Shown here: in pieces, positions 51,391 to 59,877 of the stretch
How the letters are laid out: the number at the start of each line of letters is the position of its first letter
Position numbering within the stretch: the first letter of the stretch is position 1
Origin: Bifidobacterium polysaccharolyticum
GTDB taxonomy: Bacteria; Actinomycetota; Actinomycetes; Actinomycetales; Bifidobacteriaceae
NCBI RefSeq assembly: GCF_016101585.1
Contig: NZ_JACFQG010000004.1
Span: 1-64,000, forward strand
Direction of reading: 5' to 3'
DNA length: 64,000 nt
Made by a program: the position numbers and the translations under genes
Notes under the pieces: generated by a model
The model's input: the letters and a program-made list of their open reading frames with translations, nothing else
Database searches by the model: none
Told to the model about the DNA's origin: nothing

Positions 51391-52425
51391 TCAAGCTCGC
51401 TGTGTTCCCCCAGCTGACTGGCCCTTGAGGGGCTCCATGGGCCTCCAGTCGGGATCATGCAATATCTGGCGCGAATCCACCCATCCCTTCAGGATGGCAG
51501 GAATACCAGTCATGATGTGACTGCGATCAACAGCCAGAAGGCGAATGACTTCCTTAAGAGCTGTTGCCAGGGTTCCTAGGGCGAAGGCCAGGGGCCGATA
51601 GTCCCCATGAACCATGAAATACCTGGCCATAAAGCCCCGGTTGCGCATGATGTGGTAACGATTCATATCCGAGGTGGAATTGAGCTGGCGCACACCAGCG
51701 ATGTTCCAATTGGCGATGTTACGAGTCCGACGCATGACTACATCGGATACGACCACAGGCTGTGTGACCTTGGATGCCAAATACCCATAGATGGTGTCAT
51801 CCCAGTAGATGAAGAAGCGCGGATCAGGCAGACCGATTTGCTCCACAACCTGCCGGGAGAAGAATCCTCCTTCAAAGCACATGGTGTTCATGGGACGACA
51901 GCCCGATGGGCCGAACTCCCCTGGTGCTATCGGGTCTGGAATGCCCAAGGCGGTAAGAAAATGATACTGCCAATAGAAGGGGCCGCCATCATAATCCAGC
52001 CGGGAACCCTGCACCACCTGATAGCGGTCACTCCACTTAGCCAGCAGGTCAAGTCCTTCGGGCTCTACTGCAACGTCATCATCCATGACCCAAAACCATT
52101 TGGCACCAAGCTCGTATGCCTTGCGCACACCGGCGGAGAAGCCTCCCGCGCCGCCGCCATTGTGGTCCTGTGGCAGATAAACAACACGATCCTGATTGCC
52201 GGATCCGTCGATGATGGTCCTGCCCCAACGTCCTGTCACACGTTCTGAGAACTGCTCGACCATGGTTCGCGTGTCTGCCGAATTCTCGTTATCCACCACC
52301 ACGATCCGCCAGGGGGCCTGGGTGAGCCGGAGGATGGAGTCGAACAGGCCTGTCAGCAATTCCTGACGCTTATAGGTTACGACGACCATAGCCGCCTTAT
52401 TCAAGGTCTTTCCCATGCTCTCCAT
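51391..52425 (-). CDS. GT2 family glycosyltransferase (galactofuranosyl/rhamnosyl-transferase-like)
   Basis: 344 aa. A GT-A fold begins with AAMVVVTYKRQELL, has the DxD-type metal motif WVMDDDVAVEP and the acceptor-site region RFFIYWDDTIYGYLAS. These features resemble GlfT-type galactofuranosyl transferases and related enzymes that extend cell-surface polysaccharides. There is no transmembrane helix; it is probably membrane-associated. The start is ATG 52425, with ATG three codons later as the alternative. It is encoded next to the envelope-related ABC module but has its own gap of 52 bases. Confidence 0.85.
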   Translation of the reverse strand: MESMGKTLNKAAMVVVTYKRQELLTGLFDSILRLTQAPWRIVVVDNENSADTRTMVEQFSERVTGRWGRTIIDGSGNQDRVVYLPQDHNGGGAGGFSAGVRKAYELGAKWFWVMDDDVAVEPEGLDLLAKWSDRYQVVQGSRLDYDGGPFYWQYHFLTALGIPDPIAPGEFGPSGCRPMNTMCFEGGFFSRQVVEQIGLPDPRFFIYWDDTIYGYLASKVTQPVVVSDVVMRRTRNIANWNIAGVRQLNSTSDMNRYHIMRNRGFMARYFMVHGDYRPLAFALGTLATALKEVIRLLAVDRSHIMTGIPAILKGWVDSRQILHDPDWRPMEPLKGQSAGGTQRA

Positions 52426-52477
52426 TGTGACACCGCCCCGCAACTTTGCTTACTGAAGCAAAATCCTCCTAGTAGGT

Positions 52478-54538
52478 TCAGCCTTCTTCCACCTTCCTGG
52501 ATCGCAGGCTACACACCCAGGATGTGAACACCGCCACCAGCAGCAGAACCACAGTCACCAGAAGGAACCGGCCGACGGGCACAGGGGTCAGAGCCATAGA
52601 CATGCCAGCCTGGACAAAACTCAAGGCAATACAGCCCTCGACAATGGCGATCCCCAGCAGCGCCATCACTGCACCGCCCGCCACATCGGTCAGTGTCTCT
52701 ATCGTTCCCGACCAGGCTATTGACCTCCAGGCCACCCCGATCTGATTGAGCCGCTGGTTCTGCCGCTTGCGCTCCCAAGCCGAAATGGCGATGGACTGCA
52801 TCATGAAAATTAGGGCAAGAATGGTCCCGCCGACGATCATGACCTTCATGGCCGTCTGCCCGGACAAGCCTCGTTGAATGAAGTCATCTATATACTCCTG
52901 CCTGGTCTGCACCGCGAAATCGCCCTGGAGGCCACTCTTCAGACGGGAGGTAATCCCGTGCGCATCAGTCGGATTGACAGCCGATATGGGAATGATCGTA
53001 TGTGCGTCTTCACCCAATTGAGGCAGGTCACCCTCCGCCGTCAGAAGCAGAGGATAGTTATTGCCTGCAGATAGTTCTGGAATGCCCTCAGGCGACTGAA
53101 CAAGGGCAACGACCCGCACCTCATGCGGTTGATCATGGCGATCAAGAAGACGAACGGTGTCGCCTATGGAATAGGAGGAATCCTGATTCACAGCGACGCG
53201 GTCTGAACCGAGATCAGACGAATTCCCTTGGACAAAGGAGAAATGAATGCTCGGCGAACTCTGAACTTTCTGACCCTGCAGTTGCTCGGCAGGTTCCCAT
53301 ACCACCGTTGCCGTCTGGCCCGCTGATCCTTCCATAGCCCATTGCTGAGTCTGGTAGGTAACAAAGTCTCGAACCTCAGGCATCCCACCGATCAGATCGG
53401 ATGGGTTGCGGTTTTGGGCATCCGAATCAAGGGAAGTAGCCATAACATCGGCCTTCAGCGGATATAGGCTCAGAACCGCCCCTCCGATGGAGCCAGCCTG
53501 CATGGCTGCCACAAGGGAAATGACGATGGTCAGGATCATCATGGCGGGGAGGGCTATAGCGGTTGAGCCTGCGCTCTCCTTTCGAGCACGCTGCAGGGCC
53601 AGAAGACCTGGCCCCCCGGCCACCTTCGCCGGAATCAGACCAATGACCGACACAGTCAGGACAACCAGGATCGGAGCCGCCAAGTAGACCGTAGTGATGA
53701 CAAGAATGACCTCGAGCATAATACGCAGGTCCTGGGTCATAGAAGGCAATGGGGCGAACCCGACCACCAAGGTCAGGATCAGGAAGACCAGGGCTGCCGA
53801 AGAACGAATCCACCCGATCCGCTTGGTTTTGTCACTGGTCTCCGTCATGAGCTGGAGCGGAGCTGCCCCACCCACCTTGCGCATAGCCATCCATACTCCC
53901 AACAGGCAGGCGACCATCATCATGATGAAGGTGACAACTGCAATGGAAGGTCGAATCCGCGGTGTGAAAACCATGCCACTGTCGCTGAACTCGGCAGAGC
54001 GCGCGTAAAACCGTCCAACTGGTATGGTCAGGAGAGATCCGACCAGGCAGCCAATGAGATTCGAGAGGGCCAGGGGGATCGAGAATTCCAAGATACCTAT
54101 GATCAGGATCCTCCTGCGCGAGGCTCCGTTCAACCGCATCATTGCATACTCGCGTCGGCGTTCCTGAATCAGAAAAGTGACCGACGAGAGGACCAAAAAG
54201 ACCGACACCAGCAGGCAGCAAGCCAGCGCCGGAATAGTGACCATGGAGAGATTTGAATAAGGTACCTTGGCTTGGAGACGCTGATAGGTGTTCAACCTAT
54301 TCAGATCGCCGATATTGTCAAAGGACTTTCCCGCTTGGTAGACCTGCATGGTCGAAGAGGTCAGCAGGGATGCCAGGAAGGTGGATAGACCCATGACCGC
54401 GTACGATGCTCGATGCTTCCCGATCAGGGACAAGACCAAGGAGAACAGGGTCGGTCGACTGATCGAGGAGAATGCATGCAGGGAATCCCGTCCGGGAACT
54501 TCTCCTCTTCCTGCTTGGCCTTTACCCGCATGCATCAT
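52478..54538 (-). CDS. FtsX-type ABC transporter permease
   Basis: 686 aa from ATG 54538, whose ATGA overlaps the ATPase stop. A 40-residue polar N-terminus is followed by about 10 transmembrane helices: seven in the first 390 residues, a roughly 200-residue extracytoplasmic domain, then three more ending at about 675. FLIQERRREYAMMRLNGASRRRI after TM2 is the FtsX/MacB coupling-helix region. Such permeases work with MacB-like ATPases in lipoprotein, antimicrobial-peptide or cell-wall functions. It is the last gene of the sigma-ABC operon. Confidence 0.9.
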   Translation of the reverse strand: MMHAGKGQAGRGEVPGRDSLHAFSSISRPTLFSLVLSLIGKHRASYAVMGLSTFLASLLTSSTMQVYQAGKSFDNIGDLNRLNTYQRLQAKVPYSNLSMVTIPALACCLLVSVFLVLSSVTFLIQERRREYAMMRLNGASRRRILIIGILEFSIPLALSNLIGCLVGSLLTIPVGRFYARSAEFSDSGMVFTPRIRPSIAVVTFIMMMVACLLGVWMAMRKVGGAAPLQLMTETSDKTKRIGWIRSSAALVFLILTLVVGFAPLPSMTQDLRIMLEVILVITTVYLAAPILVVLTVSVIGLIPAKVAGGPGLLALQRARKESAGSTAIALPAMMILTIVISLVAAMQAGSIGGAVLSLYPLKADVMATSLDSDAQNRNPSDLIGGMPEVRDFVTYQTQQWAMEGSAGQTATVVWEPAEQLQGQKVQSSPSIHFSFVQGNSSDLGSDRVAVNQDSSYSIGDTVRLLDRHDQPHEVRVVALVQSPEGIPELSAGNNYPLLLTAEGDLPQLGEDAHTIIPISAVNPTDAHGITSRLKSGLQGDFAVQTRQEYIDDFIQRGLSGQTAMKVMIVGGTILALIFMMQSIAISAWERKRQNQRLNQIGVAWRSIAWSGTIETLTDVAGGAVMALLGIAIVEGCIALSFVQAGMSMALTPVPVGRFLLVTVVLLLVAVFTSWVCSLRSRKVEEG

Positions 54539-55272
54539 CGTCCTACCCCCTGGCCGACCTGAGTCATGCTGGTCAGGTGAGTGGACAGCTGCTCGGCCGT
54601 ATATCCTTGGCATATCGAATGCACTGTGCCGTCCACCAAGAAGACCGTGCGCTGCGCCCAGGCCGCCACATTGGGGTCATGGGTCACCATGAGCACGGTC
54701 CGTCCGCTCTCCACCAAGGTCGAAAGGGCATCCAGAACCATTTCCGAGCTGCGCGTATCCAGTGCCCCGGTGGGCTCGTCCGCGAAAATCATATCTGGCT
54801 GGGCGACCAGCGCTCTGGCAATGGCCACGCGTTGCCTTTGACCGCCAGATATGTCAGATGGATATTGCTGCGCATACCCATCTAGACCCAAAATCTTCAA
54901 GGCCTGCAGCGATTGGGCGACACCAACTTTGGGACCGCCGAAGAGCTGGGGCAGCATGACGTTCTGCAAGCAGGTGAAGGCCTCGACCAGGTTGTAATCC
55001 TGAAAAACGAAACCGATATGGTCGCGGCGCATCCTGGTTAGGGCGGACTCCTTCATCCTGGCTATGTTCTGGCCGGCTATCTCGACCGATCCCTGCTGTA
55101 CTGGCAAGAGCCCTGAGGCGCAATAAAGCAAGGTGGTTTTCCCCGCTCCGGAAGGACCCATAACTGCGGTCCAAGATCCTGTCGAGCATTCCAGGCCGAC
55201 TTGGTCTATTCCAGCTTCACCAGCCTTGTAATGGAAGGATACCCCCTCCATTTTCAGTGGCAGTTCATTCAT
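54535..55272 (-). CDS. MacB/BceA-type ABC transporter ATPase
   Basis: 245 aa from ATG 55272. Walker A is GPSGAGKTT, the signature is ISGGQRQRVAIARAL, and Walker B is MIFADEPTGALDTRS, followed by the H-loop MVTHDPN. The D-loop GALD and the Q-loop FVFQDYNLVEAF are those of the LolD/MacB/BceA class that pairs with FtsX-type permeases. It overlaps both neighbours: the upstream stop by 8 bases and the downstream start by 4. GAAAGGAAG lies before the ATG inside the upstream gene. Confidence 0.95.
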   Translation of the reverse strand: MNELPLKMEGVSFHYKAGEAGIDQVGLECSTGSWTAVMGPSGAGKTTLLYCASGLLPVQQGSVEIAGQNIARMKESALTRMRRDHIGFVFQDYNLVEAFTCLQNVMLPQLFGGPKVGVAQSLQALKILGLDGYAQQYPSDISGGQRQRVAIARALVAQPDMIFADEPTGALDTRSSEMVLDALSTLVESGRTVLMVTHDPNVAAWAQRTVFLVDGTVHSICQGYTAEQLSTHLTSMTQVGQGVGR

Positions 55273-56491
55273 TGATCTTCCTTTCATTCAGATCGCCTAG
55301 GCAACAAAGCTTTCTGGCCGACCACCAGCAAAGACAAAGGGTCAAAACCAGCAGCCCCAGGATTAGGCAGAGCTCAATGCCGGGCAATGGTACAATCCGA
55401 GTCACCACACTGCCAATACAGCATGGATCCACGAGAAGCCAGGCGACAAAGACATGAACGGCCAGCAACACCACCGGGACTGCAAGCAAGACCAAGCGTG
55501 TGTAGGTCCTGCAGTGCATGGAAATCCAGAGAACCAAGAGAAAAACAAGAAAGGCGGACCCCAGGCAGAGCAATACGAACACAGCCAGATACTCCCCCAA
55601 GGACCAGGTGAACCAAGGCAATGCATGTCCATCAAAAACCGAAAGATCCTGCAAACCCGCGATCTTGGGCACCCACATCAGGAATGATCCCGCTGCCACC
55701 ATGAGCATCATCAGCAGGCCCGCACAGACCATGGCGAACACCTGCAGCCCAGGCAAGATGCGTCCGGTCCGTGTCGTCAACTGCGTCTGCCGGACCCCAT
55801 GGACCTGGTCTTTAACAAGGCGTGGGGCCACGACAACCAAGGCTGCCAGAAGCGGGACCAGATAAACTGAAAGTCTGAAGTTGCTCTGAGTGTAGTCCAG
55901 TAATTCAGGAGCGGCCAGGCCCATACCCGCTCTGCACTGTCCACTTAAGATGTCAAGCCGCTTCGTCACCGATTCGGGCAGTTCGATGCCATTACTACCG
56001 CCCTTACGCAACTGTTTCTCAGCTCTTGCGGTCAGGGCTTCCCGGTTGCATCCACGATAGGCATCCATGACATCATGGCAATGAACAAGCCGACGATAGC
56101 TAGGCAAGGCATTGATGCGGCCGGTCAGTTTGCCCCGGTCTGTATTCAGTACTGAAGGATTTGTCCAGCGCGAGCTCTCGACCGAATCGACCAGGTCCCT
56201 GGCCGACTGATAATTCTTGACGCCCAGTTGAACAGCCTGAGGACCAAGTGCCATCAGATCTTTGGATACCACCGGTTCAAGTCTGTCAGCCTCACGCTTG
56301 AATCCAGTAACGGTGGACTGACTGACATACGGTCCGTAGCTAGCTAGGTCATGATGGGCTTCGTCAGTGGGAATTTGGTCATACATAGCTAGATTCATAC
56401 AGAAAACGAATCCAAGAGACAGACTGAGCACCACCCAAAAAGAGGTACCCAGAAGGTGCCGCATCTCGTTCCTGATCACCATCCATCTCAT
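55265..56491 (-). CDS. membrane protein of the sigma-ABC operon (ABC-2-like permease)
   Basis: About 408 aa from ATG 56491 (MRWMVIRNEMRHLL), with AGGG 9 bases upstream; earlier starts are possible. The first helix (SFWVVLSLSLGFVFCMNLAMY) is followed by about 175 extracytoplasmic residues and then five to six helices near the C-terminus. That topology matches YtrC/YtrD-like and ABC-2 permeases that carry one large outside loop. It lies between two ATPase genes and should pair with the ABC-2-type ATPase just upstream. Substrate unknown. Confidence 0.82.
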   Translation of the reverse strand: MRWMVIRNEMRHLLGTSFWVVLSLSLGFVFCMNLAMYDQIPTDEAHHDLASYGPYVSQSTVTGFKREADRLEPVVSKDLMALGPQAVQLGVKNYQSARDLVDSVESSRWTNPSVLNTDRGKLTGRINALPSYRRLVHCHDVMDAYRGCNREALTARAEKQLRKGGSNGIELPESVTKRLDILSGQCRAGMGLAAPELLDYTQSNFRLSVYLVPLLAALVVVAPRLVKDQVHGVRQTQLTTRTGRILPGLQVFAMVCAGLLMMLMVAAGSFLMWVPKIAGLQDLSVFDGHALPWFTWSLGEYLAVFVLLCLGSAFLVFLLVLWISMHCRTYTRLVLLAVPVVLLAVHVFVAWLLVDPCCIGSVVTRIVPLPGIELCLILGLLVLTLCLCWWSARKLCCLGDLNERKINE

Positions 56492-56552
56492 TGAAGACAT
56501 CCCTGGCAAGAAATAAGATCGCGAGCCCGATTCGGCGGGGTATGCTGCATCG

Positions 56553-57410
56553 CTACTCCTCGTCCCCGTAGATCACCAGGAAGGCATCCTCCAAGTTGGC
56601 AGGAACAGCCTGGCCCTGGGACGGCGGCTCAGGTGAGTAAATTCTGAGCCGGGTCGCATCCCCATCCAGCTCGTCCTCAAGGAGCAGCTGCCCCTGCCCT
56701 AAGCGATAATCCGCAGGAACCAGGAATATTTTGCCTTCCAGCCAGCGGCTTATCTGCCTTGGGGACTGGTTGCAGCAGATCTGCCCATCCTTGAGCATGA
56801 TGACCCGGTCGGCGATGGTCTCCAGGTCAGAGACGATATGAGTGGACAGGATAACGATCCGGTCGCGCGAAAGAGCATGGACCAGGTTGCGGAAGCGGAC
56901 ACGTTCCCGTGGATCCAGACCAGCGGTCGGCTCGTCCAAAATCATCAGTTCCGGGTCGTTGATCATGGCCTGTGCCAGCCCCACGCGCTGAATCATGCCC
57001 CCAGAGAGCGTCTTCATCTTCTGCTTACCCTGGTCTTTAAGCCCCACGGTCTTCAGGAGATCTTTCGCCAGGGGCTTGGCCCGTTTCCGGCCGATCCCCT
57101 GAAGGGCTGCTATGTACATCAAAAAATCTTCAGCGCTGTAGTCTGGGTAATAGCCGAATTTTTGGGGCAGATACCCCAAGAGGCCGCGATAGTCCTCGTC
57201 CATAACCATGATGTCCTGCCCGTTCCAAGTGATGTTTCCCGAATCCGGGCGGATCAGGGTGGCGATCATTTGGATCAGCGTGGTCTTGCCTGCTCCGTTG
57301 GGTGCCAGGAGCCCATGGACGCCGGTTCCAATAGAAAGGCTCAGATCGTTGATAACCCGCTTGTTCCTGAAGCTCTTTGACACATGGTCCAAGTGCAGCA
57401 CGAAACTCAC
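56553..57410 (-). CDS. ABC-2-type transporter ATPase
   Basis: 285 aa. Walker A is APNGAGKTT, the Q-loop is GYLPQKFGYYPDY, the signature is LSGGMIQRVGLAQAM, Walker B is LMILDEPTAGLDP and the H-loop is STHIV. A C-terminal 70-residue extension (FLVPADYRLGQGQLLLEDE) follows, as in bacitracin/lantibiotic exporters and Ytr-type ATPases. GGACGGTGAG precedes the ATG. It is the third gene of the sigma-factor operon and probably energizes the flanking membrane proteins. Confidence 0.94.
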   Translation of the reverse strand: MSFVLHLDHVSKSFRNKRVINDLSLSIGTGVHGLLAPNGAGKTTLIQMIATLIRPDSGNITWNGQDIMVMDEDYRGLLGYLPQKFGYYPDYSAEDFLMYIAALQGIGRKRAKPLAKDLLKTVGLKDQGKQKMKTLSGGMIQRVGLAQAMINDPELMILDEPTAGLDPRERVRFRNLVHALSRDRIVILSTHIVSDLETIADRVIMLKDGQICCNQSPRQISRWLEGKIFLVPADYRLGQGQLLLEDELDGDATRLRIYSPEPPSQGQAVPANLEDAFLVIYGDEE

Positions 57411-57444
57411 CGTCCTTTCACGCTAAACATGTAAGATTCCGCCC

Positions 57445-58308
57445 TCATGCCGTCGCCAGTCTTTTCATATGCCATACCCACCTTGGCAGAGGTGACCCTA
57501 CGCAGCGTCCATGCAGAACAAGCAGGAAGATCGTCAGAAGAACAAGGCCCGTCGCCAGGCTCAAGGCCGGCGGAATGGAGACAAGGATGGGGGCAGTGGC
57601 GAATCGAGTCAGATAAAGCATCATGCCGAGCACAATCCAGAGTCCGAGAACCAGATAGATGGACAGTTCTCCATGCATATGCTCCTCCACCCAGATCTGT
57701 GCCAGGGAAAAGAGAAAGAGGGAGGAGAAGCTGATCCCCAGAAGGGTCATGGTGGACAGCCCCGGATTGGTCGTCCGCGCCAGCAAGACCGTAGCCAAGG
57801 ATGAAATCATCATGCTGACCATGCCGAACAGAAGCATCCTGACTGCTGCTATCTGACGGAATGACCACCTGCAGGTTCTGATCAGATTCAGGGTATTCAG
57901 ATTCCGTTCCTTGAGCACTACCAAAAGGTGCACCACCAGGAAAAGAGCAGGCGAGCAGACGAATATTGGGACAACCAGACCGAAGATTCTATCGACTCTG
58001 CTGGGCCAAGCAGTCTTCATGAAGGAGCCAAAGACGGTCGCCCAAACCGCCGCCGTCAGAATCAGGCCGATAAAGACGCAGTCCCAGAGGCCAAAGAGCA
58101 GGTTTCTCAGGCCTAGGGAACGGACCATGGCTACAAGGGTCCAGATCAGCCCAGGACGTCTTCCCATCCCTTTGCGTACAATTGTTTTTATGGATCGCTC
58201 GCGCATCCTGGAACTGCCGATCTGTGATTCAGCAAAATCATCGCGCTCAAGGTCGCTACCCTGAAGAGCCGCCAGAATGGGACGGATATCAGGTTCAGAC
58301 CGATTCAT
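57445..58308 (-). CDS. polytopic membrane protein coupled to the sigma factor
   Basis: 287 aa from ATG 58308, with AAGGAG 7 bases upstream inside the sigma gene (14-base overlap). A cytosolic N-terminus of about 60 residues (SDLERDDFAESQIGSSRMRER) precedes six transmembrane helices. No ABC-2 family motif is clear. Its coupling to the sigma gene and its cytosolic N-terminus allow it to be either the membrane subunit of the ABC system or an unusual anti-sigma factor; I cannot decide from sequence. Confidence 0.85.
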   Translation of the reverse strand: MNRSEPDIRPILAALQGSDLERDDFAESQIGSSRMRERSIKTIVRKGMGRRPGLIWTLVAMVRSLGLRNLLFGLWDCVFIGLILTAAVWATVFGSFMKTAWPSRVDRIFGLVVPIFVCSPALFLVVHLLVVLKERNLNTLNLIRTCRWSFRQIAAVRMLLFGMVSMMISSLATVLLARTTNPGLSTMTLLGISFSSLFLFSLAQIWVEEHMHGELSIYLVLGLWIVLGMMLYLTRFATAPILVSIPPALSLATGLVLLTIFLLVLHGRCVGSPLPRWVWHMKRLATA

Positions 58309-58945
58309 GACCAAACTCCTTCCTCAAATTGTCCAAAAGTCGGTAATACCGAGCCTTGACCGTGTTTTCAGGCTCTCCGCAGGCCTCGGCAATCTGCGCG
58401 AACCCATAGCCGGCATACAGATGGAGACGCAAAACTTCCTGCGCCGGGACCGGGGCTTGTGAGATCTTGTCTTCAATCCGACCAACTAGGTCGTCCTTGA
58501 AGGTCTGGTCGGCGGGGTCGTCATGTTGATCGTGGCCGGATGCCACAAATACTTGTGCCTCCTGCCGCTGCCGCCTGCGACGGATCCGCCAGTAGTCAAT
58601 AACCTTGTAGGTTGCGATGCGGTGGATCCAGGTACGGAAGCTGGACTTGTGCGAATCGTAGCTGCCCAAAGACCGCAGAATGGCAACAAAGGCATCCTGG
58701 GCAAGGTTCAGCGACTCCTCCTTATCGCCTACTTGAGCTCGGATGTAGGCCAGGATGTCGTCGTAGTACTTGCGAACTAGGTCATCGGCTGCGCGAAAGG
58801 ACCTAGTTGACAGTATGTTTCTGATCCATTCCAGGTCCTCTGCCTGGGATTGGCCACCATCAGCGTCTCCGTCACTGGTTTGTCTGACCAAGGCCGGATG
58901 TATAGCTTCATCCGCAGGCAGCAGATGGTCACCCATCCTCGCCAT
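58295..58945 (-). CDS. ECF-type RNA polymerase sigma factor
   Basis: 216 aa from ATG 58945 (MARMGDHLL), with AAGGAGG 7 bases upstream. Sigma region 2 is DDLVRKYYDDILAYIRAQVGDKEESLNLAQDAFVAILRSL, with the region 2.4-type FRTWIHRIATYKVIDYWRIRRRR. Region 4 (VLRLHLYAGYGFAQIAEACGEPENTVKARYYRLLDNLR) is the helix-turn-helix that reads -35. Regions 1 and 3 are absent, as in ECF factors. A 45-residue polar N-terminal tail is present. It opens a six-gene operon; no standard anti-sigma gene is adjacent. Confidence 0.93.
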   Translation of the reverse strand: MARMGDHLLPADEAIHPALVRQTSDGDADGGQSQAEDLEWIRNILSTRSFRAADDLVRKYYDDILAYIRAQVGDKEESLNLAQDAFVAILRSLGSYDSHKSSFRTWIHRIATYKVIDYWRIRRRRQRQEAQVFVASGHDQHDDPADQTFKDDLVGRIEDKISQAPVPAQEVLRLHLYAGYGFAQIAEACGEPENTVKARYYRLLDNLRKEFGHESV

Positions 58946-59003
58946 GCTCCAGCCTCCTTGCAGCATTGTGAACTTTCGACAACCTCATATTCGTTGTGCA
59001 GGC

Positions 59004-59016
59004 TGCAATAGTTGCA
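59004..59016. promoter_or_regulatory. 13-bp palindrome in the divergent sigma/riboflavin region
   Basis: TGCAA-TAG-TTGCA lies 59 bases upstream of the sigma ATG and 61 bases upstream of the ribU -35 element. It could be an operator, or part of an ECF-type promoter of the sigma operon. Apart from this and the elements listed, 58946-59076 contains nothing I can name. Confidence 0.28.
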
Positions 59017-59076
59017 TGGAAGGCGGTTTTATTTCCTTCCTGGCGTGTCTAGAAATGCACTATCAGTGAGGAAGAA

Positions 59077-59105
59077 TTGACCATTCCAAGGACCACAGCT
59101 ATATT
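59077..59105 (+). promoter_or_regulatory. promoter of the riboflavin transporter operon
   Basis: TTGACC (59077-59082), exactly 17 bases and TATATT (59100-59105) form a near-consensus sigma-70 promoter. Transcription would start about 59112, just ahead of the FMN aptamer. Confidence 0.8.
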
Positions 59106-59115
59106 GAAATCGTCA

Positions 59116-59240
59116 GTTTCAGGGAAGGTGAAAGTCCTTACTGGCGGTATCCGGCTGAAAGCCGGGAGCCCGCGACCCGCGCAAGCGGTGGATATCGGTC
59201 AAAGTCCGAAGCCAACGGTTACAGTCCGGATGGAAGAAAC
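59116..59240 (+). promoter_or_regulatory. FMN riboswitch (RFN element)
   Basis: The stem GTTTC (59116-59120) with GAAAC (59236-59240) closes the element. Conserved RFN blocks follow in order: AGGGAAGGTGAAAGTCC, ACTGGCGGTATCC, AGCCCGCGACCCGC, GGTCAAAGTCCGAAGCC and ACAGTCCGGATGG. The ribosome binding site GAGG of ribU follows within a few bases. There is no terminator hairpin with a U-tract, so FMN probably blocks translation of ribU and the coupled transporter gene. Confidence 0.95.
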
Positions 59241-59250
59241 GAGGCTCTCT

Positions 59251-59856
59251 ATGAGCATGCCCAATTCTCATTCACACACCACTGCAAACAAAGACACGCG
59301 CTTCAACGATGTCCACTCCACAGGTGCAGGCGGTTCAGGACGCTGGTCGACAAAGCGAATCGCGGTTTACGCGCTCTTCGTAGCCCTGGCCATGGTTCTG
59401 AGCTTCTTCTCCTTCCCGATCTTTCCTGCCGCCCCTTGGCTCAAATACGACCCTTCAGGCATCGTCGTCCTGGTATGCGGCTTCGCCTTCGGTCCGGCGG
59501 CTGCAGCAATCATCTCCATACTGGGATTCGTCCCGCACCTGTTCACCAACCCCTTCGGCGCTCTGATCTCGATGATCGTGGCCTTGGCCCTGAGCGTGCC
59601 GGCGGCACTTGTCTATCGCAGGATGCACAGCCGTAAGGGAGCGGTCATCGGGATTGTCTCCGGTGCCATTCTGGGCGTGGTTGCAGCCATCCTGTGCAAC
59701 GTAGTGATCACCCCTTTCTACGCGCACATGTCCATGGCCAAGGTCGTCGCCATGATCGTGCCGATCCTTCTACCCTTCAACCTGATGAAGTTCGCCATCC
59801 ACGGCGTGGTCACCTTCCTGATTTACAAGCCCATCTCCACGCTGATCAACAAGTAG
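59251..59856 (+). CDS. ribU: RibU-like riboflavin S component of ECF transporter
   Basis: 201 aa from ATG 59251. An open frame extends further upstream, but it lies within the riboswitch. GAGG is 7 bases before this ATG. A 33-residue polar N-terminus leads into six transmembrane helices. IAVYALFVALAMVLSFFSFPIFPAAPWLKYDPSGIVVLVCGFAFGP is the RibU pattern in which the loop after TM1 binds flavin. The FMN riboswitch fixes the substrate as riboflavin or a related flavin. The next gene starts 22 bases downstream. Confidence 0.94.
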   Translation: MSMPNSHSHTTANKDTRFNDVHSTGAGGSGRWSTKRIAVYALFVALAMVLSFFSFPIFPAAPWLKYDPSGIVVLVCGFAFGPAAAAIISILGFVPHLFTNPFGALISMIVALALSVPAALVYRRMHSRKGAVIGIVSGAILGVVAAILCNVVITPFYAHMSMAKVVAMIVPILLPFNLMKFAIHGVVTFLIYKPISTLINK

Positions 59857-59877
59857 GCCACGGCGGTTCGGCACGTC

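Noticed and set aside
59077-59250. 58-codon N-terminal extension of ribU
   Set aside because: This stretch is the promoter and the FMN riboswitch, so it cannot be coding in a riboswitch-regulated mRNA.
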